DNA of 64,000 nt from Ligustrum vulgare (lineage: Eukaryota > Streptophyta > Magnoliopsida > Lamiales > Oleaceae): assembly GCA_963555705.1 (NCBI GenBank), contig OY743169.1, positions 6,386,014-6,450,013 of the forward strand. Direction: 5' to 3'. Positions 23,104 to 34,339 of this stretch are shown in pieces. The notes beneath the pieces are model-generated. The model saw only the letters and a program-made list of their open reading frames with translations. It was not told where the DNA came from and did not search any database. Position numbers and translations under genes: made by a program. Numbering within the stretch: the stretch's first letter is position 1; the number at the start of each line of letters is the position of its first letter.

Positions 23104-25439
23104 TAGGAGTGGGCATTATTTCTTAGAAACGATGGAATCAGATCGGAACCGATTAGAGTTGACCAGTTCGGATCGGGTTCAACCAAGAAAATTAGTTTTA
23201 GGACTTCTTAGTCAAAATCGAACAGTTCTGGTCCGGTTCTCGATCCTTGTATTTTAGAATTATTGGTAATTCGATTCTTCAGTTAAACTGACTTTTTTTG
23301 GCACCATTTTTGGTAAATTATTGACGGGTAAACAGTACAAATAGTCCCCAACATTTAGGTTTCTTGCGAAAATGGTCCCCAACGTTTAGATTTTTGCATT
23401 TATACCCTTAGAATCACCAAATGTTGCGAAAATGATCTATACCATTAAATTTCGTTAGTTTTTACCGTTAAAAACGTTTAAATAGCACAAATGGTCCCTA
23501 ATATTTGAGTTTTTTAAGATAATAGTCCCTAACATATTAAGCACCAATACGTTTGGTGTATTTAGTCCCTAACATATTAAGCCCCAATACGTTTGTCATT
23601 TTTAGTCCATAATATATTAAGCCCCTATTTGAGATCAGTTATTTTAAATAATATGATTTGGAATTGTAATTTTTTGAAGAATTTGTTGCTAAAAAAATTG
23701 AATTTATTTGTATATTATTTCATTGATAGAATGTGTGCTTAAAAACGAGTTTTAAAAAATAAAATTTATTCTGGATTTCTAAAATGCACAATAAAATATT
23801 TAACAAAAATTCACCGCTTCAGCCTATTGGTAAAAAATAATAATAATGAATCCATGGAACATAAACAAACAAATACATTGGACATTATTTTAGGAATTAA
23901 ATAAAAAATATGTTTTTATCAATTTTATTTTCGATTTTGAGAACTGATCAATATCGATTTTTAAAATTTCAATTTTTTCAAAACTCATTTTATTTCACAC
24001 TTTCTATTAATATATATTTTTTAAATTTATGCATAAATTAAAAAAAAAATCTTACGTTTTAACAAAAATTCTTCAAACTTACTTTTCAAATCGATCGATT
24101 CTCAAAATCAATAATCGAAATCGAAAGTAGAACTGATAAAAACATATTTTTTATTCAATTTCTAAAATAATGTCCAATGTATTTGTTTGTTTATATTCCA
24201 TAAATTTATTATTTTTTTTATCAATAGGCTGAAATGTTAATACGGTGAATTTTTGTTAAATATTTTACTGTGCACTTTAAAAATCCAGAATAGACTTTAT
24301 TTTTAAAAATTCGTTTTCAACCACACATTCTATCAATAAAATAATCTACAAATAAATTCAAATTTTTTCTTTTACTTTTTAACCACAAATTCTTTAAAAA
24401 ATCACAATTACAAATCACATTATTTGAAATAATTGGTCTCAAATAGGGATTTAATATGTTAGTGACTAAATACGTCAAATGTACATGGGCTTAATATGTT
24501 AAAGACTAAATACGTCAAACGTATAGGGACTTAATATGTTAAGGACTAAATACGCCAAACGTTTGTAGGTTACAAACTAAATATGCCAAACATAACCTTA
24601 ATATGTTAGAGACTATTATCGCAAAGGTTAGGGACCATTTGTACTATTTAAACGTTTTTAACGGTAAAAACTAACGGAATCTAACGGTATGGACCATTTT
24701 CGCAACGTTTGGTGATTCTGGGGGTATAAATGCAAAAATCTAAACATTGGAGATCATTTTCGCAAGAAACTTAAAGGCTCGGAACTATTTGTGTTGTTTA
24801 CCCAATTATTGACACATCACATGAAGGAAGAAACTTTCAATTTAGGTTATAATTGGTTTCCTTATTTCTTTCCACAAAAGATGAAAGTTATAATTGGATC
24901 TTTCTTATTTCTTAATTCTTTCCACAGAAATCCTCCATGACTCCATCTTCTCAATTTCTTTTGATTATTTTCTGTAAATGATAAATCTATAATCAGTTGG
25001 CTACATCTAAATTCACCTTGAAGTCGGTTGACTATACTTAAACAATTGTATAACGTCAAAATCTAAAAGCTATAAAAGTTTATTCCGAAGATACAAAATT
25101 GCAACATTGTTAAAAATATAATTTTCTTGTTTTCATATGCAAAGAAACATATATTATTTGGATATTATTTTTTAATTTGTATGCAAAGTTTTTTGTTTAA
25201 ATCTTTTAATCTTTGTAAAGTATATACAATTCTTCTATATTTTTCTCAAAGTAGCGTCAAGGAAATTTTTAATCTTTAGTACTAATGAACATTTTATTTT
25301 AACATTTTAAATGTTAAGATTCGGTTCGGTTTCATTGTCAAATATGGAATCAATGGTTCCAAGACTAAGATTCTTTTTGGTACTTGGTTCGGTTTGATTC
25401 CTTTCGGAATCGAACCGAACCGGACCGCGTACACTCCTA
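23104..25439. mobile_element. hAT-like non-autonomous element, 2.3 kb
   Basis: The ends are TAGGAGTG and CACTCCTA, an 8-bp inverted repeat. Sub-terminal DNA on both sides is rich in GGTTCGG or its complement. CCAATACA at 23096-23103 and CTAATACA at 25440-25447 form an 8-bp target duplication with one mismatch. No transposase frame is present. The element carries the foldback at 23326. Confidence 0.8.
23326..24803. mobile_element. Mutator-like foldback element, 1478 bp
   Basis: The whole element is an inverted repeat: GGGTAAACAGTACAAATAGT at the left faces its diverged complement ending TTGTGTTGTTTACCC at the right, and matching pairs continue to the centre at about 24070. It is flanked by a perfect 10-bp duplication AATTATTGAC (23316-23325 and 24804-24813). 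Long terminal inverted repeats with a 9-10-bp target duplication are the Mutator/MULE signature. It has no coding frame. Arms of about 700 bp would make a long hairpin RNA if transcribed. Confidence 0.92.
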
Positions 25440-25673
25440 CTAATACACAGCCAACAAAATGGGCCAACAAACCAAGTCCATTATCGAGTCCAGCTATCCA
25501 TTTGGTGTTGATATAATCTCACAACCGTTTTACATTATCGTCCGAATTTATTGGGTATAACAAAATCTTACATTTACACGTTACAAAGTAGTGAAAGTTA
25601 CTGCTATTATATTTTAGTTTTTAGCTTAGAAATTGTTGAGTCAATTTTATTTTTTTTTAGTCATCAGTTATTT

Positions 25674-25850
25674 AATCCCTGTTTGGCCCCCATTTTTTTA
25701 GGAATAATGTGGTTTTGAATAGTATTTTTGGGAGAATATGTGGTTAAAAAATATTTGAAAAGTAAAAAATGGTAGACTTCACTAGGATGGTTGAGATTAA
25801 ATGTTGAATAAATTTGGTTCTAAAAAAAATGGGGACCAAACCGAGGCTAG
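25674..25850. mobile_element. Tourist-like MITE (GTTTGG family)
   Basis: The ends CCCTGTTTGGCCCCCATTTT and AATGGGGACCAAACCGAGG are imperfect inverted repeats. TAA precedes the left end and TAG follows the right, an approximate 3-bp duplication. The interior matches, in inverted orientation, the MITE at 59832. It directly abuts the LTR element starting at 25878. Confidence 0.7.
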
Positions 25851-25877
25851 TCTTTGTTTGTTGAATAAGTTTAGTAG

Positions 25878-28807
25878 TGTTGAAAATGTGGTTGGGTCTT
25901 CGATACACCTCCGGGCTCAGTAAGCTTTCCAATACGACACCTCGATTTCGACCTCGACTCAACAACCACTACTCTTGGTTGCTCCAATATAGGAAGAACA
26001 AGAATAAGAGCAACAATGGAGAACTACCAAGTTAGAACTTCAAGAACGGTTGCTCTCTCTTTTTCCCTCTCCCCCATTTCATATGTCACAACCTCTCCAC
26101 TTCTCTACATTTCTACTCTAGACAATGGGAAGACATGGGATATATATAACATGTTGGGCTAGGTCACAAGTTGGGCCAATGCTCCAAAACCCGAGCCCAA
26201 GTCCAAAGTCCATGCCCATAACCACCACACTTGGGCCTTCCAAGTGGGCCACGAGCAACTATCAATTAAGTTACTTCGAGTGGCCCCGAGTCGTTATCGA
26301 GTCGAACTATCTATCGAGGTGTCGTTATATTCCCACAACTGTTTTACATCATCGCCCGAATTTATTGGGTATCAAAAAACCCAACAAATCTCCACCTTGA
26401 TACCCAATCAACCTGCAAGAAAAAACAACACAATGTTTATACTTGCCCAATCAAGGTAATCCAATAAAATTGGAATCACAGACCTTACCTCGTGTCTCGC
26501 ACTCGAAACACACACCATACCTGCTCCATTTACTCGCTAGGACTAAGGTCAAAAATATCCAAGCAGAAGACAGATAATCACAGTAATCAATCAAGAACAT
26601 ACAACATGCAATGACAGATATAACCATAAGATAATACAAAAATCTTTTCAAACATGCTCACACAAGAACATAAGACTAACACAAAGTTAATCAAACACGA
26701 CGGCCAACACATATACACCACAATGCATAAATGACCTTATGAAAAGACCTCACACAATTATCCTATCCCATTCCATGCATCTCCCTCCTCGAGAACACAT
26801 ATCACACACACCGCCACATATGCTCACTAGATTGGTCACCACACATGCCTAACTGGTAAACAAGAATAGATCCTAAATCTATGGGATGCTCCTCTATCAA
26901 TACATCACTCCTCTCAACTAAGGGGATAATGGGTCTCCACCTAATAGAAGTGATCTAAGTGTCTCTAACACTCCACCCGGCCAGGATTTACAGATAGAAG
27001 ATTTACAGGACATTCAAATGTCACACCCCCCCCCCCGTACATCTCATCAATGCACTATCAGGCATCTACTCCACACATTACCAAAAGACATACACACACT
27101 GACACTCGCTGCTTATGCATCACAAACCCACTATGCATGCCAACACATTACACACAGTAAAATCTGATTACACACAAATTCATGCAAAGTAACACATATC
27201 AAACAAATTAACATGCTACACAAAACAATGCATCGAATTAAGTAATCACACACATGCAGAAAGGATCACACAGATGCCCATACAGCTACATCGAACACTT
27301 ATTCCCAATAAGCCTCACCTATCTCCCAACACCACCCGTTCTTATATCACATTTACCTACCGCACTAGCTAGACCCAAAACATTTCCATATCACGCTCCA
27401 CCAAACTAGATCACCATGCCATCAAGAAAATCCAAGTGTTGTCATCTTACCCCAAAAATGCACAAACACGACACGTAACAAATGCAATGACCACAAGCAA
27501 AGTATAGGCACACATCATAAAGAATCCAACCAATCATACTTCATAAGGTCACAGTCATATCTAAATGGCAACTGAACATTTAAAGCGCATATATTAAATC
27601 CATACAGAAAATAATATATCAAAATTCACACAATATATGGCACGAATTAAGCAAATAATTCCTAGGTCTATCAACAGGCAATGGTTACCAAGCAATGGCA
27701 ACCCCCAATCCTAACGATCACCCCACACGATGATCTGCTAGTGCGATAAATAAAGGTTTTAGCCAATTTACCAGAGCGGACTTTTCAATGTCCGTATAAT
27801 CGAGAGTTGATTTTTCAAAATGGAATTCGGAAATGGGACGGCGGGTCGAGCTGAAGATTCTGTCCGGAAATGCCTCGCTGGACCGCCGCCGCCGCCGCCC
27901 CCGTCGCCGGAGACCGGAAAATGCTGAAAAACATAGGAAGCTTCACCTCCTCGTCACGAACCCAACGGTGGTGACCGTTTCGCGATTGGAGCTCCCGTTT
28001 GGCTGGAATCGCGGTTTTTCAGTCTGCCAGCATTTTCTTCTCCGGTGAATAACTTCTGTTTAAACCGTCGGATTGCCCCCAAATTTCAGGAGAGTCTTCT
28101 CCTCGAAGAGACTGTTCTGATGGAGGTGGCCGATCGTCGATCGGAGTTCTGGATCGGCCGGAATGTCACTTTTTCAGTCCGGCCAGATTTCTGTTTCCGG
28201 ACAGTTTCGGCCCCAAACTTTCTGCCGGTTTTTCTACTGTTCCAGCCGCCGGAATCTTCTCAAATTTTGGTCGAACGTTCTCCTCGACATGCTGAGTCTA
28301 CCGGTGGTCTCGGATTTTCCAACCGACTTCTGGTTTGGCCGGAAATCAGGTTTGAAGTTCTGGCAGTTTTTTTTAAAAAAAAAAAAAAATCTGTCCAGAT
28401 TTTTGTTTTTGCTCCGTTTTGGCTCCTTTCGACCAGATTTTTCGCCCAAAATCACTCCAATAGCTCTGATACCATGTTAAAATTGTGGTTGGGTTTTCGA
28501 TACACCTCCGGGCTCAGTAAGCTTTCCAATACGACACCTCGATTTCGACCTCGACTCAACAACCACTACTCTTGGTTGCTCCAATATAGGAAGAACAAGA
28601 ATAAGAGCAACAATGGAGAACTACCAAGTTAGAACTCCAAGAACGGTTGCTCTCTCTTTTTTCCTCTCCCCCATTTCATATGTCACAACCTCTTCACTTC
28701 TCTACATTTCTACTCTAGACAATGGGAAGACATGGGATATATATAACATGTTGGGCTAGGTCACAAGTTGGGCCAATGCTCCAAAACCCGAGCCCAAGTC
28801 CAAAGTC
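25878..28807 (-). mobile_element. non-coding LTR retrotransposon, right LTR truncated
   Basis: The left LTR is 25878-26386 (509 bp). The right LTR is 28475-28807 and lacks about 170 bp. They share about 330 bp almost unchanged (TACACCTCCGGGCTCAGTAA, GACATGGGATATATATAACA). The sequence before the right LTR, 28463-28474, is GCTCTGATACCA, the complement of the TGGTATCAGAGC primer binding site. The sequence after the left LTR, AATCTCCACCTTGAT, is a polypurine tract on the minus strand. The 2.1-kb internal region has no gag or pol and includes a GC-rich part with a CCG run at about 27885 and a C run at about 27028. The open frame at 28045-28632 straddles internal DNA and LTR and is not credible as a gene. 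Confidence 0.85.
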
Positions 28808-29577
28808 TATAAAAGCATGCTATCAGATGGTTGTTGCAGTGAAGAAATCCAAGTCAGTCAATGCAAACCAACAAGCTAGAGGAGTTTATAAACGAGGTTG
28901 TCGTACTTCCGCAAATAAATCATAGAAATGTTGTGAAGCTACTAGGATGTTGTTTAGAGACTGAAGTTTCATTGCTAGTTTATGAATTCATTTCCAATGG
29001 AACTCTCTTAGACCTCATACAAGACGAAAGTCCCAATTTTCCTTCTTCATGGGGTGTGTGCTTGAGAATAGCTGCAGAAGTAGCAAATGCCCTTGCCTAT
29101 CTGCACTATGCGTCTCCCATTCCCGTTTATCACCGGGACATCAAGTCGAATAATATCCTTTTAGATGAAAATAGAGCTAGAGTATCCGATTTTTGAATTT
29201 CAAGGTCGATTGTGTTAGACCAAACACACTTAACCACCAAGGTCAAAGGAACGTTTGGGCATCTAGATCCAGAGTACTTTCGGTCAAATCAATTCTCGTT
29301 AAAGAGTGATGTTTATAGCTTTGGTGTCGTTATCTTCAAGTCCATCAAAAGAGGAACTAAGTTTAGTAACACGTTTTCTTTTATCTATGAAAGGAAAACA
29401 GGTTAACACAGTTCTTGATCGTCGAATGCAAGAAAATGGTGCGAAAAAAGAGATCGTTATTGTCGCTAATCTTGCAGAAAAATGCTTGCATTTAAATGGA
29501 AGTAGAAGGCCAACCCCAACCATGAAAGAAGTGGCCATGGAGTTGGACCAATTACGGATGTCTTCCAAAAGCTGATT
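28808..29577 (+). pseudogene. WAK-like kinase fragment fused to a truncated LTR
   Basis: Kinase sequence starts at 28808, exactly where the right LTR breaks off, at the position corresponding to VYKGMLSDG in gene B. It runs through [35 protein letters not shown] and the C-terminal [11 protein letters not shown] to about 29575. It is dead: TGA replaces the glycine of DFG at about 29193, the subdomain IX-X region is deleted and shifted at about 29330, and the ectodomain, transmembrane part and glycine loop are gone. It differs from copies A to C and represents another branch of the family. Confidence 0.88.
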
Positions 29578-30317
29578 TAGTCCTTTTCTTTTCTCATCTG
29601 TACTGATTCATATTCTTTCCTAGTGAAACATAAGCATCAGCCAATGTTCTTGTACTACAATTTTGTTGTGTTTTGTCATTCTAAAATTTGCTCCATAGAG
29701 TATTTCATCGAAGACTTGACAATGGCCAAGCCTGCAGGGCCACTTTCTTCCCTTAATTATAAGCTTGTTTAATCCTAAGCACATTGGAAATTAAGAGGGA
29801 TGTTCTCAACTAAGATTCTATTGAATTAATAGATTATAAATAAATTCTACTAAATTTCGTGAATTTGAATATATTTCAGAGAATCCATGAAAATTTTATT
29901 AAAAATGGTGAAATTTCAAAAGAATTAATTACGAGTATTTTTAAAGTTGAAATCCATTCAAATCTTTTGAAATCACTTTATAATGAAATTCTTATAAATT
30001 GACGAGACTTTATAATGAAATTCTTATAAATTGACGAGTTTTTAAGGGCGCCTAGATTTTAAAGGATTCAATGAAATCCATTAAAATTTTAGGGGGATTT
30101 ATTTAATTAGGATTTGGAAGGAAATTTAAAGACTTTGATGGAATTTAAAAGTTTAGGGGTATTCAATCTAGACTTTTATAAATCCATTAAAATCTTGGGT
30201 TATTCAATTTAGATTTTAACAGACTTTTAAAATGTCTTTTAAAGTCATGCATTATTCAATCGAGATTTTTTAAAATCCTTCAAAAATTATTGTTATTCAA
30301 TTTATCAATCAACCTAA
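29578..30317. other. gene-free AT-rich stretch with a short tandem duplication
   Basis: No gene is seen. A unit of about 32 bp (ACTTTATAATGAAATTCTTA followed by TAAATTGACGAG) is repeated at about 29968-30033. The right part, from 30090, is the left half of the split element listed separately. Confidence 0.6.
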
Positions 30318-30557
30318 TGTTGTGAAACTATCAAAAATTCTAAACACAAGAATTAGAGAGAGATTGAGAACTAGAGAGAAGGAGGAGAATTCTTTCTTCT
30401 TGATCAAGAATTGGTGTACAAATTCAAGCAATTCCTACCTCTATTTATAGGGAAGGAAAAGTCATTCATATCAAATTATTTACAATATATATTGGGTGGA
30501 AATTAGGTATAAAATTAGTGGTGGATTTCTTAATAATTTCCATAATTATTTATAACA
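30318..30557 (-). repeat. 3' LTR (minus orientation) of the LOG-carrying element
   Basis: 240 bp, ends TGTT...AACA. It contains CTATTTATAGGG and the run ATTTACAATATATATTGGG. It matches 36744-36983 with a single difference seen (AATTAGAGAG against AATTATAGAG). Confidence 0.93.
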
Positions 30558-30569
30558 CTCCCCCTTGAA
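30558..30569 (-). other. polypurine tract
   Basis: The plus strand reads CTCCCCCTTGAA immediately after the LTR. The minus strand is TTCAAGGGGGAG directly before TGTTATAAATAA, the usual second-strand priming layout. Confidence 0.8.
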
Positions 30570-30596
30570 TGACTTATTGCTCAATAGCTCAATTGT

Positions 30597-31387
30597 CTGC
30601 CTCGTTAAAACCTTGCTAAGAAAACCCAGTGGAATAAAACTTGAGCGAAGGAAAAAGAGTACAGCTGCTCCCCCTGATGTTGGTCATCATTAATCATTGA
30701 GTCTAATATCCAAAATGACATCAATGATAAGTAGTACAAATCATGTACTGGAAACTTGAAGTTATGAAGTGTTGCCTTCGAATTATGAAGTGCTTCATTG
30801 CTTTATTGCTTTAGTTCTTTAGTGCTGCCTTGCTTTAGGTCTGCCTCGTTAAAACCTTGTCAGTAAAACCCAATGGGACAAAATCTGAACGAAGGAAAAA
30901 GAGTACAGCTGCTGCCTCGTTAAAACCTTGTCAGGAAAACCCTGTGGGACAAAACCTGGACGAAGGAAAAAGAGTACAGCATGACAGCATGATTCTCCCC
31001 CTGAAGTGTGCAATCAAGTATTCATAAACCTTTTGAATAATGATATCATCTTTCGTCTGGAATATGTATATATGAAAATCTTCTTGTGTGTAGCCGACAT
31101 CATAACATTCTTCATAAGATGTCTATGATTTTCTTCATTTGTTGATATCATTTCAGCACAATTTAAAGAGAGAGCTTGTTGTTGAATTATTACTCGCAGA
31201 TAGCTGTGACAATGTCTCAAAAACCTTGCTAGGAAAACCCTGTGGGACAAAACCTTAGCGAAGGGAAAAAGAGTACATTATTCTCATTGATACGCCATAA
31301 TTGCTCCATAATTGCTGCCTCATTAAAAACCTTACTAGGAAAACCCTATGGGATAAAACCTCAGTTAAGGGAAAAAGAGTGCAGAGA
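30597..31387 (+). repeat. five copies of a roughly 70-bp repeat
   Basis: Copies begin near 30597, 30841, 30911, 31212 and 31313. Each reads approximately CTGCCTCGTTAAAACCTTG, then AGGAAAACCC, GGGACAAAACC and GAAGGAAAAAGAGTACAG. Copies 2 and 3 are directly adjacent and the others are spaced. The unit lies at the 3' end of the element in its own orientation. Confidence 0.88.
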
Positions 31388-33518
31388 GTATTTGTTCCCT
31401 TCATAGGAATATCACAAGTATATTAATGCATCTCAAATTATTTCATCATATATTTTGTGATGAGCTTTTATAAATAGTTTATAACTCATTTATGAAGCCA
31501 TAGCTCATTTATGATATACTGAACATTCTATACCAATCAATGTTTAGTTAGTTGACTGATTGCATTACTCAAATCTAGAATTGATTCACTTCTATCAAAA
31601 TCTAGAATTCACTTCTAATGAATAATTAAATATTCATTTTCAAATTCACTTCTGGTGAATATTCATTTTCCAAATTCATTTTCCCGAATTCATTTTCCGG
31701 TGGATAATATAATTTTGCATATTGAAAATCAATTGCATGCCCAAATATTCAAATATAATAATAGTACACTCCAATTTCATTTTCAACATATTATATTATG
31801 GGGTTATATGTATCATATCATTCTTCATGTGATTTTATTTTAAGAATCACATTTCATTCTATAATGATATTATTTTTGGTCAAATTGAATCTTTCAATGA
31901 TTTATACATGTACGTTCTTGCACTTTATAAACTGCAATTTCTAATTTGCAGGAACATAATCAATCATTGAAATAGATATCAATTTCGACATATAATCTAT
32001 AATCATTTCGCTTGAAATTCCAACGTACCGCGATCAACTGGTACATCAAAGAAAAACTCCCAAAGTACCGAGATGAGAATCACACTTTTTGATCTCACTC
32101 ATTGGTATATCAAAGAGCTCAAACTAGTGAATTTAGACTATAGTCTATCCACCATATTTCATGCCAGTTTTATGAAAAATTTCCCGCGCAACTAGTCGTC
32201 TTTTACAACTGTGAAATATTTTTCATTTGTACATATAATTACTGGCTTTACACATTTAAGTGTTTTGGACTTCAGGTCCTATAACAATAATCCCTATATT
32301 GGGATTTTATATTTGGCCAAAGTATTATATTTTCATCAACCTCATTTTCATAAGAGGGTTGTATGTATGCAGTCGACTTATTTATTGATTCCATTTTATG
32401 TTAATATAAACATATGATAGAGAGATCTCTTTGTATTTTTATCATCAGGCCTGAATCTCTTATCATTTAACTATGTCCCTTTCACTCACTATGAGTATTT
32501 AGCCTCAAAGGGATCATCTCAATTATTCAAGAGATATTTGTTTTTGGAATCGATTGTCATTATGCTTCAGGTATAATTACGCTTTAAGCTTGATCACGCT
32601 TCATGCGTGTTATTGTTTAATTTCCCCATAATATTCAAGAATCTTGTATTATATCAGTTGGCTAACAATGCCGCAACACATGTCATTCATAATTATGGAT
32701 ATAATCATAATATTATATCTAAGTGCGTTTTGTTGGAGTGTATATAGATATCGCACTTTTTAGAAATCATAAAGCTTTACAAGCAAATCTTTATTTCATC
32801 GTATTGACATGTTTGTATGTGGAATATTGCTGCATAAGGAATATTTATATTTAAGTTGTTCTCATAGAACTTGAGGCTTTTAATTTGCTAAATCTTTAAC
32901 AATATAATATTCTATTATCTCAACTAATTCATAAAATCATTGATGACTTTAAGATATATTCATGCTAGCATTTATTACTTTGCTCGTAATATCATTACTT
33001 GAGAAATTAATCAGTCATTCATTTTCTTAGTGAGATAATTAATTTGCTTTTCAGAACAAGCAGCAATGATAACTTGTTAACCTGGACAATCTTCTGGTTC
33101 TTTAATGAATGCCATTTTGCATTCTCAATAAATCTCATTATTGAATTGGAATCTAACCAATCATTATAAAACTTCTGGTTCAGTAAGATATTTCACTTGT
33201 ACATATGTATGAACTTCTGGCTCAATACAGTATTCATTTCATCAGTACGTATTTCTGTATAGTTCAAATCAGTATACCTTTATTACTTTTAGTATACCGA
33301 AAAAATCAGGTACAATATCCAAGGAAATATCTCATGATCTCAATCTTGTCGCCAAATCTTCCCTTATTTCGAAAAAGGTAATGACGCATTATCTCATTGT
33401 TCCCACCTTTTCAATAATTTATTCCATTATTTCTTGATGGAATCGATATTGCTGACACACGGAGCGCTCCTTTACGCGTTTAAATATATCATTTGGGAAG
33501 AGATTAGATCCATAAAAA

Positions 33519-34064
33519 ATGGATGTTATATTATCAAATATTCGCAAATATTATTCTAATCTTCCGGTAAATGTTTTGAAAATGATTTACCGAGTTCGAC
33601 TTGAAAGATTGAGGCTGCTGATGGATCAAGGCTTTCCAGAAGATGTTCGTTGGTTGATCGAAGCAAAAGTTCGATTAGCTGGTGAATTACCAGATTCATT
33701 TTCTAAACACATGCCTGGTTTAGGTAAGAGTACTTTTGCAAAGAAACGAAGAGCAAAAAGGCTTAACGGTTGTTACAAATGTGCTCGTTGGACATGTGAT
33801 ACTCGTTGCAAATCAGTAGGATATTCTTCTAAAAATCGGGATGATAAAATCGATTTCATTAAGGGTGGACTGAGTAAGGAATCATTGGATGATATCCGAT
33901 TGACTCTTGAGACGCACCCAAGTGGGTATGTGCAACGTGAACTCCTTTCCTTATATGCTCAATTTAACGAGGATAAAAATCGTTATAGTCTCGAAAATAT
34001 AGTAGCAAAAGATCCTGTTTGCCAGGCTGTTATAAACAATGATGTTTTGGCTATGCAGCATTAA
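33519..34064 (+). CDS. Cys4 zinc-finger-like basic protein, plant-virus NABP-like
   Basis: This is an uninterrupted 181-codon frame from ATG 33519 to TAA 34062, antisense to its host LTR element. Residues 1-60 look helical. Residues 67-81 carry a basic stretch (GLGKSTFAKKRRAKR), followed at once by four cysteines at 85, 88, 93 and 97 (C-x2-C-x4-C-x3-C). The remainder, to 181, is charged with no transmembrane segment. A GRSTxAxRRRA-like basic arm followed by a cysteine cluster is known from the nucleic-acid-binding/silencing-suppressor proteins of carlaviruses and relatives (Betaflexiviridae). The cysteine spacing here differs, so homology is a hypothesis. It could be a captured viral gene, a captured host gene, or an element-specific protein. 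The LOG-like ORF follows 275 bp downstream on the same strand. An upstream TTTAAATATATC could act as TATA. Confidence 0.55.
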   Translation: MDVILSNIRKYYSNLPVNVLKMIYRVRLERLRLLMDQGFPEDVRWLIEAKVRLAGELPDSFSKHMPGLGKSTFAKKRRAKRLNGCYKCARWTCDTRCKSVGYSSKNRDDKIDFIKGGLSKESLDDIRLTLETHPSGYVQRELLSLYAQFNEDKNRYSLENIVAKDPVCQAVINNDVLAMQH

Positions 34065-34339
34065 TACAAGGTAAATCAGTATATTGTGTGTTTATATTTG
34101 TACATAAAATATTTTCATATTTCATTTCTCGAGTATTGATAAAGTGTATTAAAAAATCACCGAAAGGTAAGCTTTATCAAAAGTAGTGTAATTTAGTCAG
34201 AATTAGGTTTTCACTTTTTCAAAAGATGAGCAGTAAATAGTGAAGTTTTTCAAATTTAAAAAGCCAATGATTTTCACAGTTTCATACATCCCAAAATATC
34301 ATTTTGACATAAGTTTTTCTTTTCCTTATTCTCTTAAAG

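Larger units (their letters stand above)
21262..25562 (-). mobile_element. decayed non-coding LTR element, host of nested insertions
   Basis: A diverged direct repeat marks two LTRs. GTTGCTCCAATGTTAATCTAAC at 21270 pairs with GTTGCTCCAATATTACTCTAAC at 22880, GCTAGCAATxxGGAAGACTCC recurs in both, and CTATCCATTTGGTGTTGATA occurs at 22152 and at 25495. The right LTR starts TGTTAAAAATG at 22780, preceded by CTGGTACCA, which on the minus strand resembles a tRNA-Met primer site. It is interrupted by the hAT-like element at 23104-25439 and ends at about 25562. The internal region (22209-22779) is non-coding and resembles that of the element at 25878 (GTACGATAAAT...CAATTTACC). Confidence 0.7.

Noticed and set aside
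27833..28048. Arg/Pro-rich 71-codon frame
   Set aside because: The coding look comes from a CCG trinucleotide run in the leader of a non-coding LTR element.
28045..28632. 195-codon plus-strand open frame
   Set aside because: It runs from the GC-rich internal region across the primer binding site into the LTR at 28475. The second half is simply one frame of the LTR, so it is not a gene.
30597..31387. CRISPR-like array
   Set aside because: The units are diverged, about 70 bp long and irregularly spaced, two are directly adjacent, and the setting is a plant LTR element. There is no repeat-spacer pattern.
31400..33500. possible decayed gag-pol in the LOG-carrying element
   Set aside because: Neither strand shows integrase, RT (YVDD) or RNase H motifs in this stretch, and open frames are short. 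It reads as non-coding.
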